A DNA stretch of 64,000 bases, taken from positions 53,333,120-53,397,119 of the forward strand of contig NC_031502.1 of NCBI RefSeq assembly GCF_000237925.1. The letters are read 5' to 3'. A program made the position numbers and the translations under genes. Source of the DNA: Schistosoma mansoni (lineage: Eukaryota; Platyhelminthes; Trematoda; Strigeidida; Schistosomatidae). The notes under the pieces are model-generated. The model saw only the letters and a list, made by a program, of their open reading frames with translations, was not told the origin of the DNA and ran no database searches. Positions 11,549 to 23,900 of the stretch are shown piece by piece (the stretch's first letter is position 1; every line of letters begins with the position of its first letter).

Positions 11549-12405
11549 ATGCTCATGTACGATCGGTTCGCAGAGGATTGTAGAGACATGATAATTGAGC
11601 GGCTACAACAGGTGGGACTACTAAGAAGTTCCTTTATTTGTGACTTTAGTAATCAAATGACTTGTGGACCTTGTGCAGACTACTGGGATGATGTTGTCTT
11701 TCGATTTAATTTATGTTGGAGGAAGAAGTCTGCTGGGAGAGGAACTTTTTTCGCTCGATCCAGATTGAGACTAAGGCAAATTGTGGTAATTGTTGCGAAG
11801 TGGATGATAAAAGCACCAGTAATACTGGCTGCAACATTTGCAGATGTTACTGTAAATTCGGTTGTTCAGTGATATGAGTATTATAGAGATATATGCGCAG
11901 TAAAAATGATAAGCTTACACAAGTCGTTCGGGGGAGTCGGGAGAATCTTTAAAATAGGCCAAACAGTTGTCAGAAAACAAAAATTCAACAGAGAACGTAG
12001 AGTTAAAGAAAACTGGGTAAGTAGCACTTCCATAAATATATTTCACAGGTCCTTGTTATATACGACAGGTCATCTCAAAAAGGACACTTTTAATGGTTTA
12101 GAGACCGACAGGTTACAACGATAATACCAATTATACGGGAATATGTGCAGCCAGTTTCTACAGTATATACGGATGATTAGAGAGCGTACTGATGCCTATT
12201 TAGACTTGTTTATGTTCATCGTGTCGTTGTCGACAAGCGGTATTTTGTAAACCCAACAACCGGGGTGCACACAAACAATACTGAAGCTATGTGGTCGAGG
12301 CTGAAAGAGTTTTTGCGACCTTATCATGGCTCCAGAGGTCGTCTATTATGGAGTCATATGGATGAGTTCCTCTACCGTATGCATTACGATCTCGTTATTA
12401 TTTAG
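11549..12405 (+). pseudogene. Merlin-type (IS1016/ISXO2-like) transposase relic
   Basis: Three successive reading frames hold the remains of one transposase. The first (11549-11872) has a CGPC motif, a WRKK segment and a helix-turn-helix-like region. The second (11906-12124) contains KQKFNRERRVKENW, which resembles the family's first catalytic region. The third (about 12222-12405) contains FVNPTTGVHTNNTEAMWSRL and the ending HMDEFLYRMHYD, which match the C-terminal HTN-IE-WS-LK and EF-R signature of Merlin and bacterial IS1595/ISXO2 transposases. Frameshifts and stop codons lie between the blocks, so the gene is dead. Terminal inverted repeats were not found by eye. The Merlin superfamily is known from S. 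mansoni. Confidence 0.75.
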
Positions 12406-13061
12406 GAAAAAAGGGACGCATTCAATACATTTTTATTCAGTGTAAAATTACATTGGTTTAATTATTTTTGCTGAATTATCCAATAATAGAATAATCTATA
12501 CGATGGGATTGTTCAGACCACATAGAAGTATACATCCAAGTTTAAATAAACAGAAATCCCTACTCGGTTGACTAATAACATAGAAAGTTAATATCTAATT
12601 CAGAATTATTTCTCAAATAAAAATTTTAAAAACTAATCAAACCAATAAAGTACTCAATACCACGTCAGTTCAACTAGTTTTTCTCGTTTTAAATTATGCT
12701 AATTTTTGTTGAAAATAACCATCTATATAATTTTGTTAATTGTATATTTAAATAATGAGGGGGGGATTTTTTTAATGTATAACACTGAATGTGTGTAATT
12801 TAAGTGATAAAGCCAAAAAGTGAATACTAGAATAAAAATTAGAAAATAGTTTCTAATCTTCACAGATTTAAAAACAAACAAACAAATAAATTCTGACAGT
12901 CACATTCAACACAACAAAAAATGACATTTAATTCACTTAGTATTGTTTGTTTGAATCTTACCATTGATGTTTAGGACTGCAATTGATCAGTCTCTTATTG
13001 GCATATGTGCATACTGTACGTATTGCCTCGATATAGCCTTAATTCACAAGCATTGTAAGCA
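12406..13061. other. Non-coding stretch, nothing recognised
   Basis: AT-rich sequence downstream of the transposase relic. It may hold the element's 3' end, but no terminal repeat could be recognised. Confidence 0.4.
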
Positions 13062-13245
13062 AAGATGGATAGTGGATAACGCGATGGCGTTTGAAGTGAA
13101 AGGTACTGGGTTCAAGTCGTAGAGTGATTATCAACTCTGAGATGCAGGTACATCCAGCTGACGAGTCCCAAATAGGACGGAACGTGCGTCCTGGATTCCA
13201 CTGCTAGCCACTATCCACCACTATAATTATATTGAAGCATAAATG
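13062..13245 (+). mobile_element. SM-alpha SINE
   Basis: A tRNA-like head (box A-like GATAGTGGATAACGCGATGG; box B-like GGGTTCAAGTC near 13109) is followed by a hammerhead module (13150-13198) and the ending CCACTGCTAGCCACTATCC. This order is the hallmark of the schistosome SM-alpha family of Pol III-transcribed retroposons. Confidence 0.85.
13150..13198 (+). ncRNA. SM-alpha hammerhead ribozyme, inactivated core
   Basis: Stem I ATCCAG (13152-13157) pairs with CTGGAT (13191-13196). The first core is CUGACGA (13158-13164), which fits CUGANGA. Stem II AGTCCCAAATAGGAC forms a short hairpin. The second core should be GAAA after GGAC but reads GGAA (13179-13182), so the conserved A at 13180 is G. 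The cleavage triplet GUC is at 13188-13190. This core change is expected to kill self-cleavage. Confidence 0.85.
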
Positions 13246-13732
13246 GATTATAAAAAGATTTCAATGTTAAATTTGTTTTTCCTTATTTATTACAAATAAG
13301 TTATAATCAATCATTCCTAGAAACGATAATTATTTCAATATTCATTGTATGGTTATATAAATTTTTTTGTAATTTTTACTGATCAGTCGTGACACAAAAT
13401 CTATTAATCTGTTTAGAATAAAAAAAGGAAATGAATTTTCTATTTGCATGCCATTTTTCATCATGAATCAATTATCTGCTAAAATGTGTTAGTATTATAT
13501 TCTATCAAGATACTTTTTCTTCCATCATAAATTAACATCCATTAGAGAATTATTGTAAGATTAAAGACTTAAAAAATAGAGAGAACTGAACAAATGTTTT
13601 GTTTTACTTTGAAATTTTTCATCTATGCGCATCAATATCAACTTGACAAGGGGTCAAAGTACAATGAAATCCCATTACAAGCATATTACTATTTCAACTC
13701 CGGTGATTCACAATCCAAACTCAGATATATTA

Positions 13733-14190
13733 TTACTTACTTACTTACGCCTGTTACTCCCAATGGAGCATAGGCCGCCGACCAGCATTCTCCAACCAAC
13801 TCTGTCCTGGTCCTTCCTTTCTAGTTCTATCCAATTTTTGTTCATTCTTCTCATGTCTGTCTCTATTTCTCGACGTAATGTGCTCTTTGGTCTTCCTCTT
13901 CTCCATTGGCCTTCAAGATTCCATGTGAGGGCTTGTCCTGTGACGCAATTGGGTGACTTCCTCAATGTGTATCCAATCCACTTCCAGTGCTTCTTCCTGA
14001 TCTCCTCCTCCGCTGGAATCTGGTTTGCTGTCTCCCACAGTAGCTTGTCGCTGATAGTGTCTGGCCAATGGATCCGAAGTATCTTGCGTAGACAACTGTT
14101 ACTAAACACCTGTATCTTCTTGATGATGGCTTTCGTAGTTCTCCACGTCTCCGCCTCATACAGTAGAACTGTCTTGACGCTGACTAGATA
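13733..14190 (-). mobile_element. RTE (second family) 3'-end fragment
   Basis: On the minus strand this encodes the extreme C-terminus of the RT ORF: an AETWRTT-like start, [38 protein letters not shown], then [13 protein letters not shown] and GSNRRK stop. The element ends in GTAAGTAAGTAAGTAA (plus-strand 13733-13748), the same tail as the copies at 33204, 36775 and 58165. The insertion is 5'-truncated near 14190. Confidence 0.9.
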
Positions 14191-14270
14191 TATAATAGTG
14201 TCTTATTTAACCACATGTAGCTAAGATTTTCGAAGCTGTGTAAAAACTTCTATTATATTCAAACAAATAT

Positions 14271-14273
<3 letters not shown>

Positions 14274-14317
<44 letters not shown>
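14274..14317. repeat. (AT)n microsatellite
   Basis: About 22 uninterrupted AT units. Confidence 0.97.
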
Positions 14318-14320
<3 letters not shown>

Positions 14321-17104
14321 AGCAGGTTAATTTAGGACCAGTGTAATTATTATGACTCCTCTTTAGAACATTAATTCAGATTTGTAACTGAAGAACCTGA
14401 TGAGAATTTACTGTTAAGAATATGCTTCATTCATATTATCTGTTTTACTAATTGAGTTTAGAAATTTTCAAATGTAGTTTAACAAATTCTTACGTTATTT
14501 TAATTGTTTAACATTTGACTGATTCGAGTAGAACCATTTAAATTTTTCATAAGATAATTAATAATAAACGCTTAGAATTTATAAAACATCAAAGAAATTT
14601 CAAAGCTACATAGACTGGATAGAAGATAACTTTCGATATATATCAAGGTATTTCTTTTTCATTGCACTAGTTACATTGCTAAGGACATGTAATAAGTAAG
14701 CATGAGACTCATGAACATCCTGAACTGAAAAACTGTGTTTCTGAAATTGAATAAATCTATACAAATTAAGCTAATTCATTGTATACACTTATCTATACAC
14801 CCATAAAACTCCAGTCCTCTACGATACACACAAAACAAAAATCAAATATAAAATATTTATATACAAATGCTTGCAAAATTCCTACTTTTCCAGTTTAGTT
14901 AGCGGGCCTCTGAGGCTCATATTGTGGTATGCGCTTCTTATATGGACAGATACAAGTGGTATGTAGTAGTAATAGAAAGTGAAACGCTTACCAGCAGAAG
15001 ATTAGAATGAAGAGAATAGGAAGGAAAACAGAGGGCGATCGGAATAAAAACAGAATTAGATGAATGATAGAGTATGTTAAAGACAACTCAAGGAAGATAT
15101 GAAAATGATATATTTAATGTGTGATTTTCATATTTTACGAAAGAACTGTGTAACTTTGCATAAAACAATAAATTGGTTTGCCGTAACTGAGTTTTCGTTC
15201 ACTACAATATTACTTTTCACAGTAACCATGAAGTTCATCACAAAACCGACCACGTTATTTATAACACCAACCTTATATAAAGAAAGCATATTGGTAGTTA
15301 GATTGGACAAATAATGAACCTAGTTCGACTACTTCCTGTTCATTATCAGTACTATTGAATCTTAACAACCAGTACATATCAAGACCGTGAATTCTCATTA
15401 TTCATCACTAATACTGTGTAAATTCAATTAACAGATAACTAACAAATTAAAATGTTCATATATAGGAATTATTAATTAATCTAATTAAAAACATGGAAAA
15501 AAGTACACAAGCTTATGAAAAAAAAGACTAATTCTCTCACAGCTTAAAATAATGGTAATTAAAAAAAATACAACAACCTTATGAAACTGTTACTGTGTTC
15601 GACCATCTTTTTATGGGTCTTACATGAATAGATGTAGTCACAGATATCTATCGATTATTTTCGATGTATGTATATGTTTAAATGAGTCCATCCACGCAAA
15701 GCAGTTAAAAATGAAGCTAAATAAAAGTAAAGAAAATAAGTGGAGTGTTGGAAAAACGAAAAACTTTTTTCTTAAAAAATGAAAACATATTATGTTTCAC
15801 ATTCATATTGCTTTTGTCTGAATTCTTTAGGCACAAATAATTACGCACGCATGTATACATACATTCAAAGAGAGAGAAGAATGAAAACATTTGCAAACAC
15901 GTTGCAAATCGAGAAAAAGTGAGAAGTAGAAAACTGTCAAATGATTGACTTGTTCTTCTAGTTTATTGTTGAAATCTCTCAATTAACACCAACCGATTTC
16001 ATTGAATAATTACTCCCTCTCTCTCTCTTTCAGGCACACAAATGTAGTCATATCAGTTGGGTATCATAGTTCAGATTTGTAACAAAAATCGTTTCACTTT
16101 ATCACTCATCAGATCAAGACTCAGAACACAGTCGTTAACAATTGTAAAAGTAATAACAATAATAATGTATGTGACAATAATAACAGTAATAATAATCATT
16201 GAACAATCGTAGAAACAGTATAAAAACTGCTGATAAAAATAGGATCACTGAATCCTTTTTGGAACAAGCATATACTTTGTGTGTATTTGTCAATGTTTCT
16301 TTTTTGGGCATTTAGTATAAAAAAACTAATCAAAAAAAAAGAAAGAACTTGTGGTTGATGATAGTTAGCGGCAAGCAGCAACCAACCTATGATAATGTTA
16401 CACTGAACAGTTAGTTACTTAATAAGCAACAATAAGCCTTGTTGATAGAACAAAAACAAAAAAAATTGACTAGATAAATTAAAAATAGGAAAGCAAATAA
16501 ATAAAATAACAGATCTTTATCGTATTATTTTTTGTGTCTAGAGAAGAATTGTATCTGTGCTATTTGTTTTTGTTTCGAAAATCTGAAAAATTTATTACGA
16601 TTTCTACAATCAAATTATACATTCTCAGATCCTAAAATGTATTCAAAATTGAATAGTTCTACTGTGTAACATCATTATAATATCAAATTTCTTAGTATTT
16701 TTTTTGTTATTCCATTTGAATGGTCAATGAATGGGAATCTATGCAAGAAATAGGCTATTGATTGATTTTTTTTGTTTTATTTTTCTGTCAGATACTATAA
16801 TTGAAGCAAATAGTAAAAGCAAAATATCGATTTTAAATCATGAATCAATATTATGACATTTTCAGATAGATGTTTCATATATATTTCATGAAAAAGGAAT
16901 ACTAGTCTATGAGACAGCCGTAGAAGGGAATTTTTCAGCTAATGCATGTCATAGACATTCCACGAGTGTATACAGACACACTTGAGTGTGCGTCAGATTA
17001 GATGTCAATTTTAAGGTCAAATCCGTAGTTTTATTAGTAATATTGATCAGTAAGTATAGTAGGTATATCATCTATATGTGTGTGTCTGTACTTCTAACAA
17101 TGTG
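14318..17104. other. Intergenic stretch downstream of the Tob gene
   Basis: AT-rich DNA with homopolymer A/T runs and short open frames without family features. Nothing supported was found in it. Confidence 0.45.
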
Positions 17105-17110
17105 TTTATT
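17105..17110 (-). promoter_or_regulatory. Candidate poly(A) signal of the Tob gene
   Basis: AATAAA on the minus strand about 435 nt downstream of the Tob stop codon. Other A/T-rich hexamers lie nearby, so the choice is tentative. Confidence 0.35.
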
Positions 17111-17545
17111 CGTATTTTAAGGAAATGAAGTTGGATAGAATTGGGAGAGTTTTTGGTTGATTTTTTTTTGTGTGTGAAAATAAATTATTGAAATATAACA
17201 AAACTAACAGTGAAAAATAGATAAAAATAAAGCATTATGTTGTTTATGTCTTCATTAGGAAAGGGTAACAATAAAAAAAAAACAATGATGGACTCTTGGT
17301 TTTCAGTTATATGATGGTATTTTATAAATGGTAATGACAATTAGCAATAGTTATACTAATCTGCATGTATAAATGTATAGAAAATAACCAAGAACTTGAG
17401 CATGAGAGTAAAGAACGATAATGTTGATGAGAAAATCAGAACAACCATAAAATAAGAATAGAGGGATTGGAAAAAAAAGATGGAAGTTTTACAACTAAAA
17501 ACAAATTAAAAAGTCCTCCTGAATTTTCTAGAAAGACTAAACAAT

Positions 17546-18283
17546 TTATGTTGCAACCATACTAGGCATATTATCTGTGACTGAACCAGCTATCGATGTT
17601 CCTGTATGAATTAAATTAGATTCATTGTATTTTGTAATTGGTTCTACCTCTTTAAATGCTAAATGACCATTATTACAACTAATACTATTATCGGTATGAA
17701 TATCTTTATCATTCTGATCACTTTCTTTGTTTGTTAAGGTAAAATGACTTTTAATATTTTTAAACCCTTCTATTTCATCATCATCTGAATGTAAATAATT
17801 GAACATGTTTTCACGATTAATTGAATCAGTTAGATTGTCTTCTTCCAAGAGCAAATTTACCATCCGTGTAGAAAGTAGAACATCATCTAGCAGACAATCA
17901 TTATTAATGTTAGAAATGTTATTAGATGTCGGTGCTTCAATGCTACCGGTTAAATTTTCGTTTGTTTTCATGTTTACTTGTTGTTGCTGGATCTGATGCT
18001 GTTCAGCAGGACTGGAAACACAGGTTGATGATAATCTTGTTAAATTACTTTTGAAATTATTGTCCAAAAGTAGATTGTTCGATACATGATTAAATGTGGT
18101 TCTATTAGCTGATGAATGGTAATCATTATTCCAATTTGTGCAGTCAGCTAAATTAGTAAAATCTGTGTTGTCTGATTTCAGGTCTATTTCATCTGTTGTT
18201 GCCATTGTCATATTGGTAGATTGTAAGTGCTTTTCAAATGATGACTGCCAATAACTCGATGCAGTATGACCATCATTATGAAC
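17546..18283 (-). CDS. TOB: Tob coding exon 3 and stop
   Basis: 245 codons plus TAA. The acceptor is CCGTTTAG|GTT, phase 0. The exon starts VHNDGHTASSYWQSSFE, holds a Q-rich patch (HQIQQQQ) and acidic stretches, and ends NMPSMVAT. It contains no recognised domain; its place in the gene rests on matching phase, strand and a long open frame. Confidence 0.75.
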   Translation of the reverse strand, partial: VHNDGHTASSYWQSSFEKHLQSTNMTMATTDEIDLKSDNTDFTNLADCTNWNNDYHSSANRTTFNHVSNNLLLDNNFKSNLTRLSSTCVSSPAEQHQIQQQQVNMKTNENLTGSIEAPTSNNISNINNDCLLDDVLLSTRMVNLLLEEDNLTDSINRENMFNYLHSDDDEIEGFKNIKSHFTLTNKESDQNDKDIHTDNSISCNNGHLAFKEVEPITKYNESNLIHTGTSIAGSVTDNMPSMVAT

Positions 18284-20485
18284 CTAAACGGTATACATGA
18301 AAATAAATATATCTATATATTCAGCAGAAAATTCATTGTTCCCCGTACTAACAAAAATACCTAAAAGTTTAGATATACTATGCTTATGAACATAAATATT
18401 CATTTTTGCTACATTTTCATGTTACAGTGACAAACTACAAAACTACACTTCATTAATATATCACCCTTGAAACAAATAATTTCATGACTACCTTCAGAAA
18501 TTATGAATGATTACTCAGTCGTATTTGAACATTTAATATCAAATACAATTTAAACGATAACCCTCTCAAACTTTTAGCCCATCTGTTTTTTAGTCATGGA
18601 AATGAGACCATGATTTCTTCTGTTTTCAGTCATGCATATTGACTCTTCAGCATAATCAAATGCTTCAATAAAATAATCTTAAAACTGAATGAGATAATTA
18701 CTGCTAAATTCAAGCGGGACCATCTCGGCGGTTAATATACTTTCCTCTTTGTGTATTCGGAAAAGCCTAGAGGTAATGTCATCGGAATTCTTACATTAAA
18801 TGTATTACGAGATGATAAGAGATGTTACAGAAGCCAAACTAGTCGAAGAGAATTTCCATATAAAGATGAATTGAAGTGAATAGTTGTTGATTAGCCCTTT
18901 TCAGATATACATTTTCGAATATTAACAAGTTGAAGTGATCTTATACGGTGATTTGTTGCAATATTTTATACTGTGTGATGAGAATTCCATATTGTAATCA
19001 AATTTATGCTATTGAATATAGCGAACATTATTATTGCTGTAAAAACGTTTAACATTAAGTAAGAACGATAACGAGGCAGATTGGCATGCATATAGCATAC
19101 AACTATCTTTGAACCTAGCACATAACAGTGGCTTCATGCACTGTTTCATCACCCTTGGCAGATCAGGCAACTCGAAAGCCACGAGAACACCATCAGGGCA
19201 TACGACATGCTAGCTTTAGAAAGCAACCCATAAAAAAAAGTTTAAATACATAAATGTATATAAAAACTAGTTTCTCAAAACGGCTTTTATCGAAAAGCTG
19301 ACATCCTTCGAAGGGACACCATATCCTACTATTGGACTTCCTATACATGTTCAGGTACACTTGAGCACAAGAGATGAAAATTGAAATAGTCTAGTCATGA
19401 AGATAATACAATGCAACTAAGTTGATAAGTGAAAATACAATAACCTATTTTTCAACGTTAGTCATATTTGTGATACAATGAAATTTTTACTCAATGTCAT
19501 TGATAAATTACTTACTGTTTTACTTTCTAGTTAGTTAATTTTATAGGTTACAGTCTTCTACTATTAACCAGGTTATTTGTTCCCAACGCTATTAGGGGGA
19601 GCATGTTATATACATTTATTTTGTTATTCTGAATATTAATCACAATTTTAAATGCCCTTTCTGTAGCTTACAATGAATAGTATTCTTAACTTGTTCTTAA
19701 CTGTCAGGGAATACAATTAGAATACGCATCAAATCTGGTTGTATTTTTATGTCGGTTTCAATCTAGTGATGAGGATTTTATAAACGAAATAGTATTCAAT
19801 TTATTTTTTTAATATTTTCTTTCACTTTAGTTTGAAGTCTGAATCATTGGGTGTGTTGGTGGCGAGATCCCGGATTCAAGCCTTGATAAATCCATGAGGG
19901 ATCCAACATTTTGAAGTTCTAAAATTAGGCTAAACATCCTTGAATTACTGACTGATGCCCAATTCCCCCCAGTTAATATCAGCCATTTGTAAAAAAGCTT
20001 TTCTTCTCATTAATATAAACACCATAATCCATCTGAGTTTGGTTTACATTGAGTTAAATCTCCTGAAAAATTTCTTTTCACTTCCAAAGTACAGAGTATC
20101 ATTTAAATGATTTGGCTCTGGGAAATAAGACAACTTCGTACTAGATAAACTTTGAGGTTTTATTCTGGGAGAAAATACATTAAAACAAACCAAAATCTAA
20201 CTATTCTCAAGATCACATTAATTATTGAGTTTTTTTGGTTTTTTTGTCAATACTAGAAGTCAATAGACTGTGACAACCGACTAATAACTATTGAATGGAA
20301 TTCCAAAAAGAAAACAGTAAAACTCATATTTTTTTTAGAAATTTTGGTACTTTTAATCACGGATTATCGATAAATGAAGTATTATGACAAACAAAGAAAC
20401 ATTGTATATTAGCTATTGTTTTCATTTGCCATTCTTCTAGAAGAATAAACTTGATAGTAAATCAATTATACATTAACCATAGTTG

Positions 20486-20517
<32 letters not shown>

Positions 20518-20857
20518 GAGATCATGAACTTAGCTCGTTGCGTTCAATTATTAAGTCTTAAATTACTACAGAGAAGCAACTGTCAAACGCTCTCCAATTT
20601 TTCAATAGTTTTTTCTGGTGATGTCAGTCCATCATGATAAAACTTACCTGTAATTAAATGTAACCATTGTATTCATTACCATTTGAAATCGAGTTATTCT
20701 CTCTTCTTCAAAATCTCTTTCTATAGATCTAAGAAAGTTTTACGCCCCTATTTTTATATCTGTATATGATTATTTTGTTAAAATGTATGAGAACTTGAGT
20801 AAAAGTACAAATGAACGATGTTATATGTTGTGTTCAGTGACTTGGAAAATAAGTCTT

Positions 20858-20903
<46 letters not shown>

Positions 20904-23900
20904 TGAAGTATAGAATGCATGATGGATGGATCTTTTTAGTCTTTCTATACATATAGCAGGAGAACCAATTCAAGCGGCAATTAAGTATCATACTTTTATT
21001 TGAATAACTAATGGATGGATCACATTTTATTAGTACATATTATTTCATATCGAGTAAAAAATTATTTTGACATGAATATTGAATAATTATTTCTGGCCAT
21101 TAATATTAACAAGAGATTTCTACCTAAAAGAAACACTGAATAATGTGAAGTAGCATATAAGTTGATTTTTGGGGATTCATTATTATGTACATGATGTGTC
21201 CAAAATGGTCTGTCTTCGAAGTATGATAGTAATGAGAGATTCCAAAAATATAGTTCTATAATATAGGTATCATTACTAAGGTTTGACTTGATAGTTTCGA
21301 ATAAATTAAGCATTGGGTAGATTGTTATAAATAAAATGATATATTTGTAAAATCCCAATTAGTAGAAAATTTAGATTTTCTGACTTTTCGTGACTCAATG
21401 TAAGCCACTTCTTCAGAGAATAAATAATCAAGTCAAAATTAATCGAAGTTTAAATAGTACACAAGAATATTATGTACAATCAATCAAAAAACAAGTCTGA
21501 ACAAATATATTATTTTATTCATAGTTCTATAATGGTTCGGACAGAAATCTAAGGCATATGCTTTACTCATTTTTAATATTTCACAGCTAAATATAATTGT
21601 ATTCCCTTGATTATTAGCATTCTTATCCAAAAATGAATTTGGAATACATAGGTAGAAATACTAGTTCTCTTCTAATAGAGTATTCTCTATTTTAGTTTCT
21701 TATCTGACTTTGATTATTTTTTTGAACTTAATTGAATATGTTGTTTCCCGTTTATGGACTCTTTGTAGACATGGTTCGGTGTTATTGTCTCAGGCATCCT
21801 GAAAACTTGGCTATGTCATCCATAAATTTAAGGCAGTCTATTCAAGTTACCTTTAAAAAAATTAGTTAAGCTCTACAAAAGGTATATGATTATTTTCAAA
21901 ATGGTTCTTAATTAGAAATGTCAGCCAGATATTACAGTGTTCTTGAAAATATTTTGTATGATATAATCATTTTTTCATGAGATAAATGAATTAATCCCAT
22001 TTGATACTAGTCAGTTATCAGTGACGAAGGACTTGATACAAATGTGCTTCTATCCAATTTTCCGCATCATACGTCAGTAAAAGAATGGGAGATTTAATAA
22101 AATAATGAACAAATACGTCGAAATATCAGTATCGATAAGTCTAAAGACTAACTATAGTGAATATCGTTAAAGAAGAAAGAATAATATGGCTGAAGATAAA
22201 GTAGTAAATGACAGTATCATTTCAAACGGTAAAGGAAGTTAGTGAATGAATACATTTGGATCATTGTGATCTCAAGATACTCAACTGTAGATTACGACTA
22301 TATTGTGGACTCAGCACCCTTTTTGGTAACATGTTCATCAACAGTTAAGGATTGTATGAACTGATAATGTGTTTCGCTTTAACCGTTCCTGTTATTTAGC
22401 AACACACCTCTATGTTAGCTAGTATAGTACATCGTCAAAGTAAGTAGCGGCTGAGTAAGTAAACGATATAAAAAAATACATCATATTCATCAAACTAACC
22501 TCATTCAAATGAATCCTCTCCAAAATACTATTTGGACTAGTATCTTCCGATGAATTTAAGAGGTAATTTTCTAAATTCGATATTAAAAAAGTATCATTAT
22601 TATTATTGTGATTATTATTACTATGATTATATGTATCTCTTTGATGAAATGAAATAGGTAGAAATTTCATTTCAGATACTGAATTCCCATTTTCATGTAA
22701 ATTTATGTTAAGATAATCATTATGATTGGGAATATTCGATTCATTCATTGGTATATAACCGGTTTGTTTAGTTGTATTTATGTCAGTATTCATTGGTAAA
22801 AACCTTCTAAATGCACTCATGTTTGATGAGTTCGATGCATCGAAACCCTGTAGTTAAAACAGAAAAGATCCAATTTAACATTCATTACATATTTTTTTTT
22901 CTGAAAGTAATTACAGAATATGTGTCGATTTACAGTGATGATCACGCTGATATAACTGCTAAGAATACGCTATTGGTTTTCGTTACTAAAAAAATATTTA
23001 GGTATATTTAACGTATTGGTATGGTTCTGGAGTTTTTGTAATCTGAACGATAGCTCAATAACATTAGTGATGATAGATAAATAAAATTTATACGAAATCA
23101 AAGACACTAATATTTTGCTCAATGATGAGTGAATTGATGGCAGAGTCTATATTGAAATGGTTTACCTTCCATTATTATGTTATTATACAGAAAAGACAAT
23201 TAACGATGTGAAGATTAATGATAATATAAGGTATCAATTATTTGTGATAGGGCAACCGATGTAATAATTTTGAGGTGGGGTACAGAACGTTAGTAGATAA
23301 TTCACTTGGTGAATAAGTGAACTTTCATCAACTTGGATGAGTAGTACGTATGTTATCCAAGCATGAGCACTCCCTACTAAAACTAACAATATTAACTACA
23401 GTATTATTATGGTAACTGAAGTTCAGTCGACAAATTCAGTAAAAATTGTCTGAACAATCTATGTAACTGTAAACTTTCTAGTATTCACTAGTCAATCGAA
23501 ACAAATAATGAGAACTAGGATGAGGCAATATAAATTCAGTTATGACAACAACATATCACTTTATTTTCTGATAAATCTTTAAAGTACTGTTCTATATCTT
23601 TTAATTTATATGATAAGCTGTTTTATTACGACTTTCATAACACTTTATCGATTCCATTCTCCTGGTTTCTTTCTTTCAACTTTCTCTTGTCAAGCTAGTA
23701 CGAATAATAGAAACTTGAATAAATATATGTTTTTCAACGTACTAAGTTTTTGATCTCTGTTTTGATGGATTTTATCTAAATAATGAATGATTATGTTACT
23801 CGTTTGAATTGTATAGAAAATGACTCAGTTCACTGTATAAGACATGAATAAATTTGACTGCTAAAACATGTTTATTAGAGAGTTTACTCGAAATATACAA

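Larger units (their letters stand above)
18284..22499 (-). other. Tob intron 2
   Basis: A 4.2 kb intron, AT-rich, holding two microsatellites (20486-20516, 20860-20902) and no recognised mobile element. A stretch near 19850-19930 (GATCCCGGATTCAAGCC) may be a decayed tRNA-like SINE head but is too weak to call. Confidence 0.6.

Noticed and set aside
15128-15314. Overlapping open frames on both strands near 15.2 kb
   Set aside because: Hydrophobic low-complexity translations of AT-rich DNA without family features.
17799-17996. Plus-strand open frame opposite Tob exon 3
   Set aside because: Shadow of the coding exon on the other strand.
18948-18960. GTGATTTGTTGCA resembles the 3' end of the schistosome spliced leader
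   Set aside because: Only 13 bases match, the upstream leader sequence and a donor GT are absent, and no Sm-like site follows. Chance similarity in AT-rich DNA is more likely.
20486-20516. (AAT)n tract as a coding Asn repeat of Tob
   Set aside because: It lies in the intron between two in-phase exons and is flanked by stops.
22419-22820. Start codon at 22820 as an independent minus-strand gene
   Set aside because: An in-phase acceptor lies just upstream and an in-phase donor precedes the stop, so this is an internal Tob exon.
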